NCBI GenBank assembly: GCA_018268455.1
Contig: JAFDWM010000295.1
Location: forward strand, 1-64,000
Direction: 5' to 3'
Length of the DNA: 64,000 bases
From: Actinomycetota bacterium
GTDB lineage: Bacteria; Actinomycetota; Actinomycetes; Actinomycetales; Microbacteriaceae
Position 1 is the first letter of the stretch. The number at the start of each line of letters is the position of its first letter. Position numbers and translations under genes: made by a program. The notes beneath the pieces are model-generated. The model was not told where the DNA came from. It saw only the letters and a list, made by a program, of their open reading frames with translations, and did not search any database. Positions 56,102 to 64,000 of this stretch are shown piece by piece.

Positions 56102-57253
56102 GTGCCAGCCGTGAACCTGGGGATGCCCAAGATCCCCGATGTCCTCGCCCCACGTCGCAAGAGCCGCCAGATCAAGGTCGGCAAGGTGCTCGTCGGCGGC
56201 GGTGCGCCTGTCAGCGTGCAGTCCATGACGACGACGAAGACCACCGACATCAACGGGACCCTGCAGCAGATCGCCGAACTCACCGCCTCGGGCTGCGAGA
56301 TCGTGCGCGTCGCCGTGCCGTCGCAGGACGACGCCGACGTGCTGCACATCATCGCGGCGAAGAGCCAGATCCCGGTGATCGCCGACATCCACTTCCAGCC
56401 CAAGTACGTCTTCCAGGCGATCGATGCCGGCTGCGCGGCTGTGCGCGTCAACCCGGGCAACATCCGCAAGTTCGACGACCAGGTCGGCGCCATCGCCCAG
56501 GCGGCGACCGCGGCCGGTGTGTCGCTGCGGATCGGCGTGAACGCCGGATCCCTCGACCCGCGCCTGCTGGAGAAGTACGGCAAGGCCACCCCGGAGGCGC
56601 TCGCGGAGAGCGCGCGGTGGGAGGCGTCGCTGTTCGAGGAGCACGACTTCCACGACTTCAAGATCTCGGTCAAGCACAACGACCCGGTCGTGATGGTCAA
56701 GGCCTACCGCCTGCTCGCGCAGATGGGCGATTGGCCGCTGCACCTCGGCGTCACCGAGGCGGGGCCCGCGTTCCAGGGCACGATCAAGTCGGCGACCGCG
56801 TTCGGGATCCTGCTCGGCGAGGGCATCGGCGACACGATCCGGGTGTCGCTCTCGGCCCCGCCCGCCGAGGAGGTCAAGGTCGGCCACCAGATCCTGCAGT
56901 CGCTCAACCTGCGCGAGCGCAAGCTCGAGATCGTGTCCTGTCCGTCCTGCGGGCGCGCGCAGGTCGACGTCTACACCCTTGCGGAGAACGTCACCGAGGG
57001 CCTGAAGGACATGACCGTCCCGCTGCGCGTGGCCGTGATGGGTTGTGTCGTGAACGGGCCGGGTGAGGCGCGCGAGGCAGACCTGGGCGTCGCGAGCGGC
57101 AACGGCAAGGGGCAGATCTTCGTCAAGGGCCAGGTCATCAAGACCGTGCCGGAGGAGGACATCGTCGCCACCCTCATCGAGGAGGCGAACCGCATCGCCG
57201 CGGAGATGGGCCCTGAGGCCCCCCTCGGCACGGCACAGGTCGTCACGAAGTGA
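56102..57253 (+). CDS. ispG: 4-hydroxy-3-methylbut-2-en-1-yl diphosphate synthase
   Basis: IspG converts MEcPP to HMBPP, the penultimate step of the MEP pathway, using a 4Fe-4S cluster. The 383-residue protein has the TIM-barrel signature [20 protein letters not shown] and the cluster-binding Cys residues in [12 protein letters not shown] and [10 protein letters not shown]. It is full length. The GTG at 56102 sits at a leaderless promoter divergent from the Trp leader. Its stop overlaps the next gene's GTG (GTGA). Confidence 0.96.
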   Translation: MPAVNLGMPKIPDVLAPRRKSRQIKVGKVLVGGGAPVSVQSMTTTKTTDINGTLQQIAELTASGCEIVRVAVPSQDDADVLHIIAAKSQIPVIADIHFQPKYVFQAIDAGCAAVRVNPGNIRKFDDQVGAIAQAATAAGVSLRIGVNAGSLDPRLLEKYGKATPEALAESARWEASLFEEHDFHDFKISVKHNDPVVMVKAYRLLAQMGDWPLHLGVTEAGPAFQGTIKSATAFGILLGEGIGDTIRVSLSAPPAEEVKVGHQILQSLNLRERKLEIVSCPSCGRAQVDVYTLAENVTEGLKDMTVPLRVAVMGCVVNGPGEAREADLGVASGNGKGQIFVKGQVIKTVPEEDIVATLIEEANRIAAEMGPEAPLGTAQVVTK

Positions 57254-57582
57254 CCGTGCCCGTGATCCCCGCGCCCGTGCAGCGCATGGTCGACGCGATC
57301 AACGACGGCGACACGGAGGCGTTCGTCGCCGCTTTCACCCCCGCCGGTTTCGTCAGCGACTGGGGGACGATCAAGGCCGGCCCCGAGGGCGTGCGCAGCT
57401 GGGCCGGATCCGATGCGATCGGCGCGACTGCCCGCATGACGGTGCTGTCGGCCGAGACCGACGGGGACACCACGCGGATCCGCTTCGGCTGGCGCAGCAG
57501 CGTGTTCAACGGCGAGTCGGACGGCATCTTCGTGGTCGAGGGAGACCTCCTCGCCAGCTTCACCATCCCGCCGAACCACTGA
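57250..57582 (+). CDS. SnoaL/NTF2-like small protein
   Basis: This 110-residue protein has the NTF2/SnoaL cone fold pattern: [17 protein letters not shown] helix pair then four strands ending [17 protein letters not shown]. Such folds serve as polyketide cyclases, isomerases or uncharacterised ligand binders; the reaction is unknown. Its GTG overlaps the ispG stop, so it is translationally coupled to an isoprenoid gene, perhaps without functional link. Confidence 0.75.
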   Translation: MTVPVIPAPVQRMVDAINDGDTEAFVAAFTPAGFVSDWGTIKAGPEGVRSWAGSDAIGATARMTVLSAETDGDTTRIRFGWRSSVFNGESDGIFVVEGDLLASFTIPPNH

Positions 57583-57647
57583 GCCGCGCCCGCCGCCGGG
57601 ATCCGCGGCAAGCACCTCGCTCACGGCGGACCGAGCGCCGCGTCTGG

Positions 57648-57653
57648 CAGAGT
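57648..57653 (+). promoter_or_regulatory. -10 hexamer CAGAGT, leaderless geometry
   Basis: CAGAGT is followed by 6 nt and the AlaX-like ATG at 57660. Confidence 0.4.
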
Positions 57654-57659
57654 GGACGG

Positions 57660-58532
57660 ATGCCGCAGACCGCACTCGCACACCCCACGATCGTCACATT
57701 CCCGGACGGCTCTCTGACGGGTGAAGGGACGGTGCTGCTCGTCGATCGCGACGCCGGGGTGATCGTCGTGGACGCCACGCCGTTCCACCCGGTCGATCAC
57801 ACCTGGCCCGATCAGCCGGGAGACGCCGGCACGATCATCGCCGGCGAGGACCGCGCCGTCGTGGCGGAGGCCGTGATGGCCGCCGTCAGCGACGAGGGAG
57901 TGCTGGCCGTGGGCGCCGACATCCCCGTGAAGCGTGGTGGGCAGGGGTGGACGTGGCTCGTCGGTCACCGCTCGGACGGGGAGATCCCGGCCTCGGTCGT
58001 CGCCGGTGCGCAGGTGTCGCTCGAGGTCGATGCGACCCGTCGGGCCTCGCTGAGCCGCGGACACACCGCGTGTCATCTCGCCTCCCTGGCGCTGGATGCG
58101 GTGCTGGCCGACCTCTGGCGCAAGGAGATCGGGGTCGACCCACTGGGCAATCCGGACTTCGAGGGACGCGCGAACCAGACCAGTTTCATCCACCCCGACG
58201 GCAGCGTCGACGAGTACCGGCTCGGCAAGAGCCTGCGCAAGGCCGGCTTCGACTCCGAGGGCCTGGCGGGGTCGCTCGCCGAGCGCGAGGCGCGCATCAA
58301 CGAGCTGCTGGCGGGCTGGGTCGCCTCCGGCGGAGCAAGCCGCATCGACACGGAGGGGCTGAGCATCGTGGATCGCCGAACCTGGCGCTGCGAGTTGCCC
58401 GACGGCGAGGTCGGCTTCCTCTGCGGTGGCACGCACGTGCGTTCGCTCGCCGAGTTCTCGTCGATCACGGTGTCGCTGGATCTGACGGATCCGCAGCTGC
58501 TCGTCATGACGACGACCGCTGTGCCGGCGTAG
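57660..58532 (+). CDS. AlaX-like alanyl-tRNA editing protein / metal-dependent hydrolase
   Basis: This 290-residue protein corresponds to the editing and second additional domains of alanyl-tRNA synthetase standing alone. It shows the zinc-ligand motif SRGHTACHLA (HxxxH) and a second metal site CGGTHVRSL, both conserved in AlaXp, and an N-terminal beta barrel with HPVDHTW. It should hydrolyse mischarged Ser-tRNA-Ala or a related ester in trans. An ATG 6 nt after a -10-like hexamer fixes the start. It is convergent with the esterase-like gene. Confidence 0.85.
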   Translation: MPQTALAHPTIVTFPDGSLTGEGTVLLVDRDAGVIVVDATPFHPVDHTWPDQPGDAGTIIAGEDRAVVAEAVMAAVSDEGVLAVGADIPVKRGGQGWTWLVGHRSDGEIPASVVAGAQVSLEVDATRRASLSRGHTACHLASLALDAVLADLWRKEIGVDPLGNPDFEGRANQTSFIHPDGSVDEYRLGKSLRKAGFDSEGLAGSLAEREARINELLAGWVASGGASRIDTEGLSIVDRRTWRCELPDGEVGFLCGGTHVRSLAEFSSITVSLDLTDPQLLVMTTTAVPA

Positions 58533-58544
58533 GCGGAGGTCTTC

Positions 58545-58599
58545 CGATCCGCACGGGCTCGGCTCGGCACTCGTGCGCGACGAGCCTCCGGCCGGATCG
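58545..58599. terminator. Possible bidirectional terminator hairpin
   Basis: CGATCCG (58545-58551) pairs with CGGATCG (58593-58599), and an inner GGCTCG/CGAGCC adds 6 bp, separated by bulges. It lies between two convergent stops. The bulges make it a weak call. Confidence 0.3.
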
Positions 58600-58614
58600 T
58601 CAGCGCCGATGATC

Positions 58615-59976
58615 TCACCGCCGATCCAGCCCGCGGTCGTCGATCCAGGTGTGCCACGGCGACACCCGACGCACGTACGCGACGGCGTCGAAGGCGTCTC
58701 GGGCACGACCGGGCTGGAGGACATCGCCGTTGTGCCATCCTGTCGTGCGATCCAGCGCCTGCGCGGACAGCGCGGGCATCCCGCGCAGATCGATGAGCGC
58801 ATCGCCGATGCCGCTGCCGGTGAGCGCGGCATCGAGGCTCGTCGGCTGCAGCGGGCCCAGCGTGGCGGTGAATGGGCGGGAGTGTCCGGGCGGATCCTCC
58901 GGCACAGGGCGGTGCAGCCACTGCTCGCCGCCGCCGAACGCGGTGCCGATCACGACCAGATCCGCGCCGAGCCGATCCGACAGGTGCCCGCCCATCGTCG
59001 TCATCGGATCCGGCACGAACGGGGGCGCCGAGAAGGCGGTGCGCTGCACGTGTCCGTTCGCCGCGGCGATCACGATGCGGGGCTCGCGGTCGAGGATCCA
59101 CTCGACCGTGTCGGCCATCCACGCGTCCCGCACATTCGCCGGCGGCCAGGTGCGCGTCGGCCCGGCGGTCATCGCCTCCAGGAAGGCGTCGGCCGCGCGA
59201 GCGCTCTCCGCCGCGCGGATGGCGAGATCCACCCGCTCCGATGCCCTCGGGCCCGTGAGCGCTGCGATCTCCTCGCGCCGCCGCGCGCGGACCCGCGCCG
59301 CGAGGTCGGCGATCCCGACGGTGATCTCCGCCCGTCTGGCAGCGGGCAGCTCCAGGTACGCCTGGATCGCCGGCGCCGCGCGGGCCAGGCCGGTGCGATC
59401 CTCCGGCAGATAGTCGAAGAGCGGGACGACACGCGTGCGGACGTGCTCCGCGTACGACGGATCCGCGATGTCGAGCATCTCGATCGCGGCCAGCACTCCG
59501 GGCAGTGCGCTCGCGGAGGAGTCCGGCAGATCCATCCCGTACCAGCGCGGTACGGGGTGTCCCGTCGCCGCGCGCTCCCGCATCCAGGTGAGCTGGTCGA
59601 GCATCTCCTGGCAGGCGCCGAAGCCGTAGCCGACGCCATCGCGCAGGACCGTCCGCAGGCTGCCTCGGCCGGTGCGGATCCAGTCGTCGACCCGGCCGCC
59701 CTCCGGCAGCCCGCTCTCCGTCACCAGCGCGGTGAAGCCGGCCCGCCGGTGCAAGAACCGGAACACCCGATGCCGGAGCGCGAGGAACTCGTGCGAGCGG
59801 TGCATCGATTCACCGATCGCGACGACGCGCGCATCGCCGATGATCTCCCGCAGCGGCTCCAGATCGGCGTCGTCCTCCTCGTCGGGATCCAGCGTGCGCA
59901 GGCGCCGCGCGTTCGTCCGGATCCAGCTCGACAGAACACCGTCCGGATCGACCGTCGAGGCATCAGACTGCGGCAA
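58615..59976 (-). CDS. Erythromycin esterase family protein
   Basis: This 453-residue protein matches the Ere family: VAIGESMHRSHEFLALRHRVFRFL carries the catalytic Glu/His pair, and AAANGHVQR supplies the C-terminal His. Some members hydrolyse the macrolactone of erythromycin, but most chromosomal members have other or unknown substrates, so resistance is not implied. No ATG fits the N-terminus; the TTG at 59976 starts LPQSDASTVDPDG and overlaps the RNB stop by 14 nt, so the start is tentative. It follows the RNB gene in the same direction and is likely coupled to it. Confidence 0.78.
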   Translation of the reverse strand: MPQSDASTVDPDGVLSSWIRTNARRLRTLDPDEEDDADLEPLREIIGDARVVAIGESMHRSHEFLALRHRVFRFLHRRAGFTALVTESGLPEGGRVDDWIRTGRGSLRTVLRDGVGYGFGACQEMLDQLTWMRERAATGHPVPRWYGMDLPDSSASALPGVLAAIEMLDIADPSYAEHVRTRVVPLFDYLPEDRTGLARAAPAIQAYLELPAARRAEITVGIADLAARVRARRREEIAALTGPRASERVDLAIRAAESARAADAFLEAMTAGPTRTWPPANVRDAWMADTVEWILDREPRIVIAAANGHVQRTAFSAPPFVPDPMTTMGGHLSDRLGADLVVIGTAFGGGEQWLHRPVPEDPPGHSRPFTATLGPLQPTSLDAALTGSGIGDALIDLRGMPALSAQALDRTTGWHNGDVLQPGRARDAFDAVAYVRRVSPWHTWIDDRGLDRR

Positions 59977-61441
59977 AGGCGACCTGGCCCTTCGCGACGT
60001 CTGCCGAGACGAGCCGGATCCGCAGCGCCGTACCGGGCGTCGCGGAGGCCGGCAGCGCCATCGAAGCCGTGACCGGCGGCTCGGCGATCTGCACGGTGCC
60101 ACGGGTGGGTGCAGGTGCCGGCGTGGCGCTGTTCCCGGGTGTGCCGTCCTTCCCGCCGTCCTTGGCGGCGTCGCGGCGGATCACCGATGCGTCGAACACG
60201 TCGCCCACGTGCGGGGCGAGCAGCGCCGCCTCGACGAGGTTGAGGGTGCGGGAGTTGAGCGTCGAGGACCTCTGCGACGAGACCCGCATCAGCTCCGGCA
60301 CCTGCGGAAGGCTCTCCCGCACCCACTCCGGAATCGGCTGCTCGGCGCTCACCGCGAGCGACACGGTGAGCGACCAGCGATCCACCAGCCGGCGCAGCGG
60401 GGCCGTGGCGTGCGCGTACGGCGCGCCGATCGCAGCCTGGGTGGTGTCCTCCGGCACCTGCCCGTCGAAGGCGACGTAACCCGCGCCGCGGAACAGGGCA
60501 GTGGCCGCCTGCAGCACGGACAGGGTGCGCGGGTCGTTGCGGTCGAGATCCCTGAGGTAGTCGCCGTACCGGCCGCTCGTCCACGGGAGGCCCAGTGCCG
60601 CGGTCTGATGCCGGAACGTCTCGAACGCGGCGTCATCGGGCTGCGGCATCACGCGCAGCACGCCGACCTTCGCGTGCAGCATGAACTGCGCAGCCGCCAT
60701 CCCGGTCATCAGCGACAGCTGCGCGTTCCAGTCCTCGATCGGAAGCGGGCTGCGTCGCTCGATCGCATAGCTGCCGTCGGCGTGGCGCACGACCTCCTCG
60801 TCCGGAAGGTTGAGGCTCGCGCCTCCGCGCTGCGCCTCCTGAGCAAGCCGGAGCCGGCCGATCTCGGGCAGGAGAGCGGCGGGGGAATCCCGCTTCGCGT
60901 CGAGGTCGGCCTGCGCCGTGACGTAGTCGAGCTTCGCGCGGGAGCGGATCAGCGCCCGCTCGAGCCGCGTGTCGGTGACGGTGCCGTCGGCATCGAGCGC
61001 GAACGTCCAGACCAGGGCCGGCCGGTCCTGATCCGGCAGCAGCGAGGCGTGATCCTCGCTCAGGATCATCGGATGCAGCGGGATCGTGCTGTCGGCGGCG
61101 TACAGCGTCTCGCCGCGTGCGCGGGCGGCGGCATCGACGGCGCCACCCGGCGCGACGAACGACGGAACATCCGCGATCGCGTAGCGCACCCGGAAGCCGG
61201 ATCCGCTGCGCTCGAGCTGGAAGGCCTGATCCAGATCCATCGAGCCGGCCGGATCCAGCGTGGCGAACGGGACGTCACGGAGATCGAGCTCCGGCGCGGG
61301 CGGCGTGGCGCTGGCGGCTTCCGCCAGCGCCTCGGGGGAGAACACGGTGGGCGCGTCGAGCTCGGTGCGCAGAGCCGCGAGCGCCGTGGCGAGCGCGCTC
61401 TGCGCGGCGGACGGGGCGACGTGCGATCGGCGCTGAGGCAT
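59963..61441 (-). CDS. RNB-domain ribonuclease (RNase II/R type)
   Basis: This 492-residue protein has an RNB catalytic domain beginning about residue 50 with TLDPAGSMDLDQAFQL, whose Asp residues bind the catalytic metal, and HPMILSEDHASLLPDQDRPAL. It is shorter than RNase R (about 800) and lacks clear N-terminal cold-shock domains; a C-terminal S1-like segment may be present. It should degrade RNA 3' to 5'. The ATG at 61441 lies exactly 6 nt after a -10 TAGGCT. Confidence 0.9.
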   Translation of the reverse strand: MPQRRSHVAPSAAQSALATALAALRTELDAPTVFSPEALAEAASATPPAPELDLRDVPFATLDPAGSMDLDQAFQLERSGSGFRVRYAIADVPSFVAPGGAVDAAARARGETLYAADSTIPLHPMILSEDHASLLPDQDRPALVWTFALDADGTVTDTRLERALIRSRAKLDYVTAQADLDAKRDSPAALLPEIGRLRLAQEAQRGGASLNLPDEEVVRHADGSYAIERRSPLPIEDWNAQLSLMTGMAAAQFMLHAKVGVLRVMPQPDDAAFETFRHQTAALGLPWTSGRYGDYLRDLDRNDPRTLSVLQAATALFRGAGYVAFDGQVPEDTTQAAIGAPYAHATAPLRRLVDRWSLTVSLAVSAEQPIPEWVRESLPQVPELMRVSSQRSSTLNSRTLNLVEAALLAPHVGDVFDASVIRRDAAKDGGKDGTPGNSATPAPAPTRGTVQIAEPPVTASMALPASATPGTALRIRLVSADVAKGQVAFAAV

Positions 61442-61447
61442 GTGCTC

Positions 61448-61453
61448 AGCCTA
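61448..61453 (-). promoter_or_regulatory. -10 hexamer TAGGCT, leaderless geometry
   Basis: On the minus strand TAGGCT is followed by 6 nt and the RNB-nuclease ATG at 61441. Confidence 0.6.
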
Positions 61454-61497
61454 AGCGCCGGTCCTCGGCGCGCCCGGCAGCGGCTACGGCGCCGCGC

Positions 61498-61812
61498 TCA
61501 CGCCGCACGCCGGATGAGGATCCGCCAGCGCTCCGGTCCCTCATCCAGGTAGCGGGTGCGGAAGGCCTCGCCATGCTTCGCCGCCAGCTGCGTGAGCAGC
61601 GGCACCGGGTCGTGCGTGGCGGAGACGACCATCGCGGCACCGGGGCGCAGCGACTCGATCGCACCGAAGATCGCGGCATGCCTGATCGCGTGCGGGATCG
61701 TCTGCACGTCGAGCTCCGGCAGCTCTTCGTCATGCTCGCCGCAGGTGCAGCCGGCCGTCGGGTTCTGATCGACGGCCTCCTCGCGGGAACGCTGGATCTC
61801 GATGTGCGCCAT
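61498..61812 (-). CDS. DUF2249 small protein
   Basis: This 104-residue protein matches DUF2249, a family found with nitric-oxide, nitrite and copper respiration genes: a Cys pair in AGCTCGEHDEELPELDV, then HAIRHAAIFGAIESLRPG and THDPVPLL. The fold resembles SirA/TusA, suggesting sulfur, metal or NO handling; the activity is unknown. CGGAGCAGAC precedes the ATG as ribosome site. It is divergent from an HTH regulator across a perfect palindrome, so it is probably that regulator's target. Confidence 0.8.
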   Translation of the reverse strand: MAHIEIQRSREEAVDQNPTAGCTCGEHDEELPELDVQTIPHAIRHAAIFGAIESLRPGAAMVVSATHDPVPLLTQLAAKHGEAFRTRYLDEGPERWRILIRRAA

Positions 61813-61835
61813 GTCTGCTCCGTTCTGGGCGGGAC

Positions 61836-61841
61836 TGATAA
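61836..61841 (-). promoter_or_regulatory. -10 region of the DUF2249 gene
   Basis: On the minus strand TTATCA lies 15 bp after a TTGTCT (-35-like, 61862-61857); shifting the -10 to TATCAG gives 16 bp. The -35-like element directly abuts the palindrome at 61864-61877. Confidence 0.4.
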
Positions 61842-61863
61842 TCGGTGGGGAAGGGAAGACAAT

Positions 61864-61877
61864 TTAACTATAGTTAA
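61864..61877. promoter_or_regulatory. Perfect 14-bp palindrome TTAACTATAGTTAA, probable operator
   Basis: TTAACTATAGTTAA is wholly symmetric and sharply AT-rich in a 70 percent GC context. It contains the regulator's -10 TATAGT and touches the -35-like box of the divergent DUF2249 gene, so one bound dimer could control both. It ends 4 nt before the regulator GTG. Confidence 0.7.
61869..61874 (+). promoter_or_regulatory. -10 hexamer TATAGT of the HTH regulator gene
   Basis: TATAGT ends 7 nt before the GTG at 61882, a near-leaderless arrangement, and lies inside the palindromic operator. Confidence 0.55.
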
Positions 61878-61881
61878 CAGC

Positions 61882-62574
61882 GTGGAAAAGATTCCAGCGC
61901 CCGGTCTGCGGCGCACCGCGGACGGCCGTCGGCATTCCCCGCCACGGGAGCGGCTGCTGCGCGCGATCGAATCGCGCGGCGACGCGTCCACCGCCGAGCT
62001 CGTCCAGGCGCTCGGCCTGCACGAGAACACGGTGCGACAGCATCTGGAGAGCCTGCTCCGAGACGGGCATGTGCGACGCGAGCGCGAGCCGTCGACCGGC
62101 CGCGGACGCCCGGCGTGGCGCTGGCACGCGGTCACCGCGGCGCACCTGAGCCCCTACGCGGGGCTTGCCTCCACTCTCGCCGATGCGCTCTCCATGGTGT
62201 CCGAGGACCCCTTCGCCGACGCCCGGCGTGCGGGAACGGCATGGGGGCGCGCACTCGCCCAGGAGCGCACCACGGCCCACCCCGGCGACGCCGCGGCGCA
62301 GGCGCTCATCGTCGATGTCATGCGAGAACAGGGCTTCGCGCCGGAGTCGGCAGACCAGCCGGCCGGCGCGACATCCGAGTCCGCCGGGATGACGCTGAGG
62401 CTGCGCACCTGCCCTCTGCTCACAGCGGCGACGGAGAATCGCACGGTCGTGTGCGCGGTGCACGAGGGCATGATCGAAGGGATCGCGCGCACGGCCGGAT
62501 CCGATCTCACCGGCCGGCTCGAGCCGTTCGCCGACGCGGAGACCTGCCTGCTTCATCTGCGGACGACGGCGTGA
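61882..62574 (+). CDS. HTH regulator with three-cysteine C-terminal domain (possible Fe-S sensor)
   Basis: This 230-residue protein has a winged-helix domain at about 22-80 (TAELVQALGLHENTVRQHLE as recognition region, then the wing GRGRPAWRW). Its C-terminal domain keeps Cys177 (TCPLL), Cys191 (VCAVHEGM) and Cys222 (TCLLHL), a layout like SufR-type Fe-S regulators, so iron-sulfur or NO/redox sensing is inferred. The GTG at 61882 is fixed by the -10 hexamer. It likely autoregulates through the palindrome at its promoter. Its stop overlaps the next start (GTGA), leading an operon into the membrane genes. Confidence 0.78.
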   Translation: MEKIPAPGLRRTADGRRHSPPRERLLRAIESRGDASTAELVQALGLHENTVRQHLESLLRDGHVRREREPSTGRGRPAWRWHAVTAAHLSPYAGLASTLADALSMVSEDPFADARRAGTAWGRALAQERTTAHPGDAAAQALIVDVMREQGFAPESADQPAGATSESAGMTLRLRTCPLLTAATENRTVVCAVHEGMIEGIARTAGSDLTGRLEPFADAETCLLHLRTTA

Positions 62575-63677
62575 GCACGACCGCTGTCGGCAGGCGCCCG
62601 TCCTGGCGGCTGATCTGGATGCTTCCCGCCGGTCTCGGCCTGCTCGCCGGACTCGACGCGGGTCTGCTGCTGCTCGGGCTGCCCGCCCCGGTTGCCGCAG
62701 CGCGACTGCCGCAGGTGCACGGGATGCTGCTGGTGCTCGGCGTGGTCGGCACCCTCATCGCCCTGGAGCGCGCCACGGCGCTCGACCGGTGGTGGGGCTA
62801 TCTCGCACCGGGACTGCTCGGGCTGGGCGGCATCGCGCTCCTCACGCCCGCCGTGCCCCTGCTCCTGGCGAAGGGCATCGTCGTCGCGGGGTCCGCGGCG
62901 TTCACGCTCGTCTACCTGCCGCTGTGGCGCCGGCAGTACGACGCGGCGACGCTCACACAGCTCGTCGGCGCCGCGCTCGCGCTCGCCGGATCCGTGATCT
63001 GGCTCGGGCAGGACGACTTCGCCCGCGTGGTGCCCTGGATGATCGGCTTCGTGGTGCTCACGATCGCCGCCGAACGCGTGGAGCTGGCCCGTATCACGAT
63101 GGGACCCGGCGCCGGAACCCGGCTGCTCGTGCACGCGTGGCTGCTCACCGCGGCGCTCGTCGTCGGCCTCGCGGCCCCGACGGCCGGCGCGATCCTGCTC
63201 GGGCTGGTGCTGCTGGCGCTCACCGCGTGGCTGATCGTCCATGACGTCGCGCGGCGCACGATCCGCGCCGGCGGGGTCACCCGGTACATGGCCGCCTGCA
63301 TCCTCGCCGGCTACGCCTGGCTGGCACTCGCCGGTCTCGTGCTGCTGCTGGGCGCGCCGACCTCGCCGCATCGCTACGACGCGGTGGTGCACGCCGTCTT
63401 CCTCGGCTACACGTTCTCGATGATCATGGCGCACGCCACGACGATCCTCCCCGCGGTGCTGCGGGTGGACGTGCCGTTCCGGGCGGCCTTCTGGATCCCC
63501 GCCGTGCTGCTGCAGCTCGCGCTGATCGCGCGGATCTGGATCGGCGACGGACTGGGACTGGTCGACGGGTGGCGATGGGGCGGGGTGCTCGGCGTGGCGG
63601 CGCTCCTGCTGCTCGTGCTGACCGCGGTCCTCAGTGCCGTGGCGAGCAGTGCATCGAAGAGAAGGGGAACGACGTGA
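62571..63677 (+). CDS. Multipass membrane protein of a DUF2249-associated locus
   Basis: This 368-residue protein has about eleven membrane helices with conserved His residues in helices (VHGMLLVLGVVGTLIALERA near 45 and VHAVFLGYTFSMIMAHATTILP near 280), which could bind haem or copper as in NnrS-type proteins. I do not identify the family firmly. The GTG start overlaps the regulator stop and its own stop overlaps the next GTG, so the three genes form one coupled operon. A role in nitrogen-oxide or copper metabolism is inferred from context only. Confidence 0.6.
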   Translation: MSTTAVGRRPSWRLIWMLPAGLGLLAGLDAGLLLLGLPAPVAAARLPQVHGMLLVLGVVGTLIALERATALDRWWGYLAPGLLGLGGIALLTPAVPLLLAKGIVVAGSAAFTLVYLPLWRRQYDAATLTQLVGAALALAGSVIWLGQDDFARVVPWMIGFVVLTIAAERVELARITMGPGAGTRLLVHAWLLTAALVVGLAAPTAGAILLGLVLLALTAWLIVHDVARRTIRAGGVTRYMAACILAGYAWLALAGLVLLLGAPTSPHRYDAVVHAVFLGYTFSMIMAHATTILPAVLRVDVPFRAAFWIPAVLLQLALIARIWIGDGLGLVDGWRWGGVLGVAALLLLVLTAVLSAVASSASKRRGTT

Positions 63678-64000
63678 GGATCCCGTCGCAGCGGCCGGCC
63701 GAGGGCATCGAAGGGGAGCGGTCCGGATCCGACGATCCACGACGCAAGGCACCAGCGCGCGGCTTCTGGTTCGCCCGCGACATCCCGACCGCGGCCTGGC
63801 TCGTGCTCACGGTGGCCGCGGTGCTCGTGCATCGCAACCTGCCGCATCCCGAGTGGCTCATGATCCACCTGCTGCTGCTCGGGGCGGTGACCCACGCCAT
63901 CCTGGTGTGGAGCCAGTACTTCTCCTTCGCCCTGCTGCGCAGTGCGTCGACCGTGGCCGACCGGCGGATGCAGAACGCGCGCCTGGCGCTGGCGAACGGG
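63674..64000 (+). CDS. N-terminal part of a membrane protein, possibly membrane-anchored copper oxidase/nitrite reductase (cut by window edge)
   Basis: Only 109 residues are present. A charged cytoplasmic N-terminus (about 38 residues) is followed by FWFARDIPTAAWLVLTVAAVL and a second helix with WLMIHLLLLGAVTHAILVWSQYF. This resembles the N-terminal membrane region of actinobacterial multicopper oxidases of the NirK-like type, but the catalytic part is outside the window, so the identity is a guess from the N-terminus and the DUF2249 neighbour. The GTG overlaps the upstream stop (GTGA). Confidence 0.5.
   Translation, partial: MRIPSQRPAEGIEGERSGSDDPRRKAPARGFWFARDIPTAAWLVLTVAAVLVHRNLPHPEWLMIHLLLLGAVTHAILVWSQYFSFALLRSASTVADRRMQNARLALANG

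Noticed and set aside
54013..56700. An 895-codon reading of the PhzE-like gene extending through the attenuator and into ispG
   Set aside because: The upstream 260 codons are antisense to ispG and lack homology; the ATG at 55920 has a good ribosome site and matches the PhzE N-terminus length.
58615..59976. Erythromycin esterase as a macrolide-resistance determinant
   Set aside because: Most chromosomal family members have no shown resistance role, and there are no mobile-element flanks.

Overview
The window is high-GC (roughly 70 percent), densely coded actinobacterial chromosome. Gene content, order and protein character fit a Microbacterium-like member of the Microbacteriaceae; this placement is inferred from recognised families and synteny, not from a marker gene. 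I see no insertion sequence, integrase, prophage or CRISPR array, and only one tRNA. No gene-free stretch exceeds 300 bases; the longest is the 196-base interval before rho.

Layout. 1-8.5 kb: a protein-tyrosine phosphatase behind an 11-codon leader ORF, a siderophore-interacting-type protein with a probable iron box, a minus-strand operon (TPM protein, PspA, arginase-like enzyme, HExxH protein), then DUF3097, trmB, DUF1304, a membrane protein and tRNA-Arg(CCG) with a strong terminator. 8.5-14.7 kb: an amino-sugar import locus (RpiR regulator, SIS isomerase, NgcE-like lipoprotein, two permeases) divergent from a GlcNAc-kinase-like gene. 14.7-38 kb: the conserved actinobacterial housekeeping block argS, lysA, hom, thrB, rho, prfA, prmC, sua5, wecA, an AtpI-like gene and atpBEFHAGDC, with LmeA-like, YihY, holin-like and cysEK genes set into it; thrC and rpmE, which sit in this block in Mycobacterium tuberculosis, are absent. 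38-49.3 kb: YaaA, DUF5684, aldo/keto reductase, PP2C phosphatase plus an FtsK/EccC-like ATPase, alanine dehydrogenase, asparaginase, OsmC, acyltransferase and an FKBP lipoprotein. 49.3-57.6 kb: dxr, site-2 protease and ispG (MEP isoprenoid pathway), interrupted by a secreted PKD/Ig-like protein and a PhzE-type chorismate enzyme that carries a tryptophan attenuator. 57.6-64 kb: AlaX-like editing protein, erythromycin-esterase-like protein, RNB nuclease, then the start of what looks like a nitrogen-oxide or copper respiratory locus (DUF2249, three-cysteine HTH regulator, multipass protein, truncated membrane protein) running off the edge.

The most distinctive signals are regulatory. At least fourteen start codons lie exactly 6 nt downstream of a TANNNT or CANNNT -10 hexamer, the geometry of leaderless transcription. 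One of these is the start codon of the Trp-Trp leader peptide MSANTTWWPAF, which precedes competing antiterminator and terminator hairpins. Gly-Ser dipeptides are encoded with striking frequency as GGA-TCC, making the hexamer GGATCC very common.
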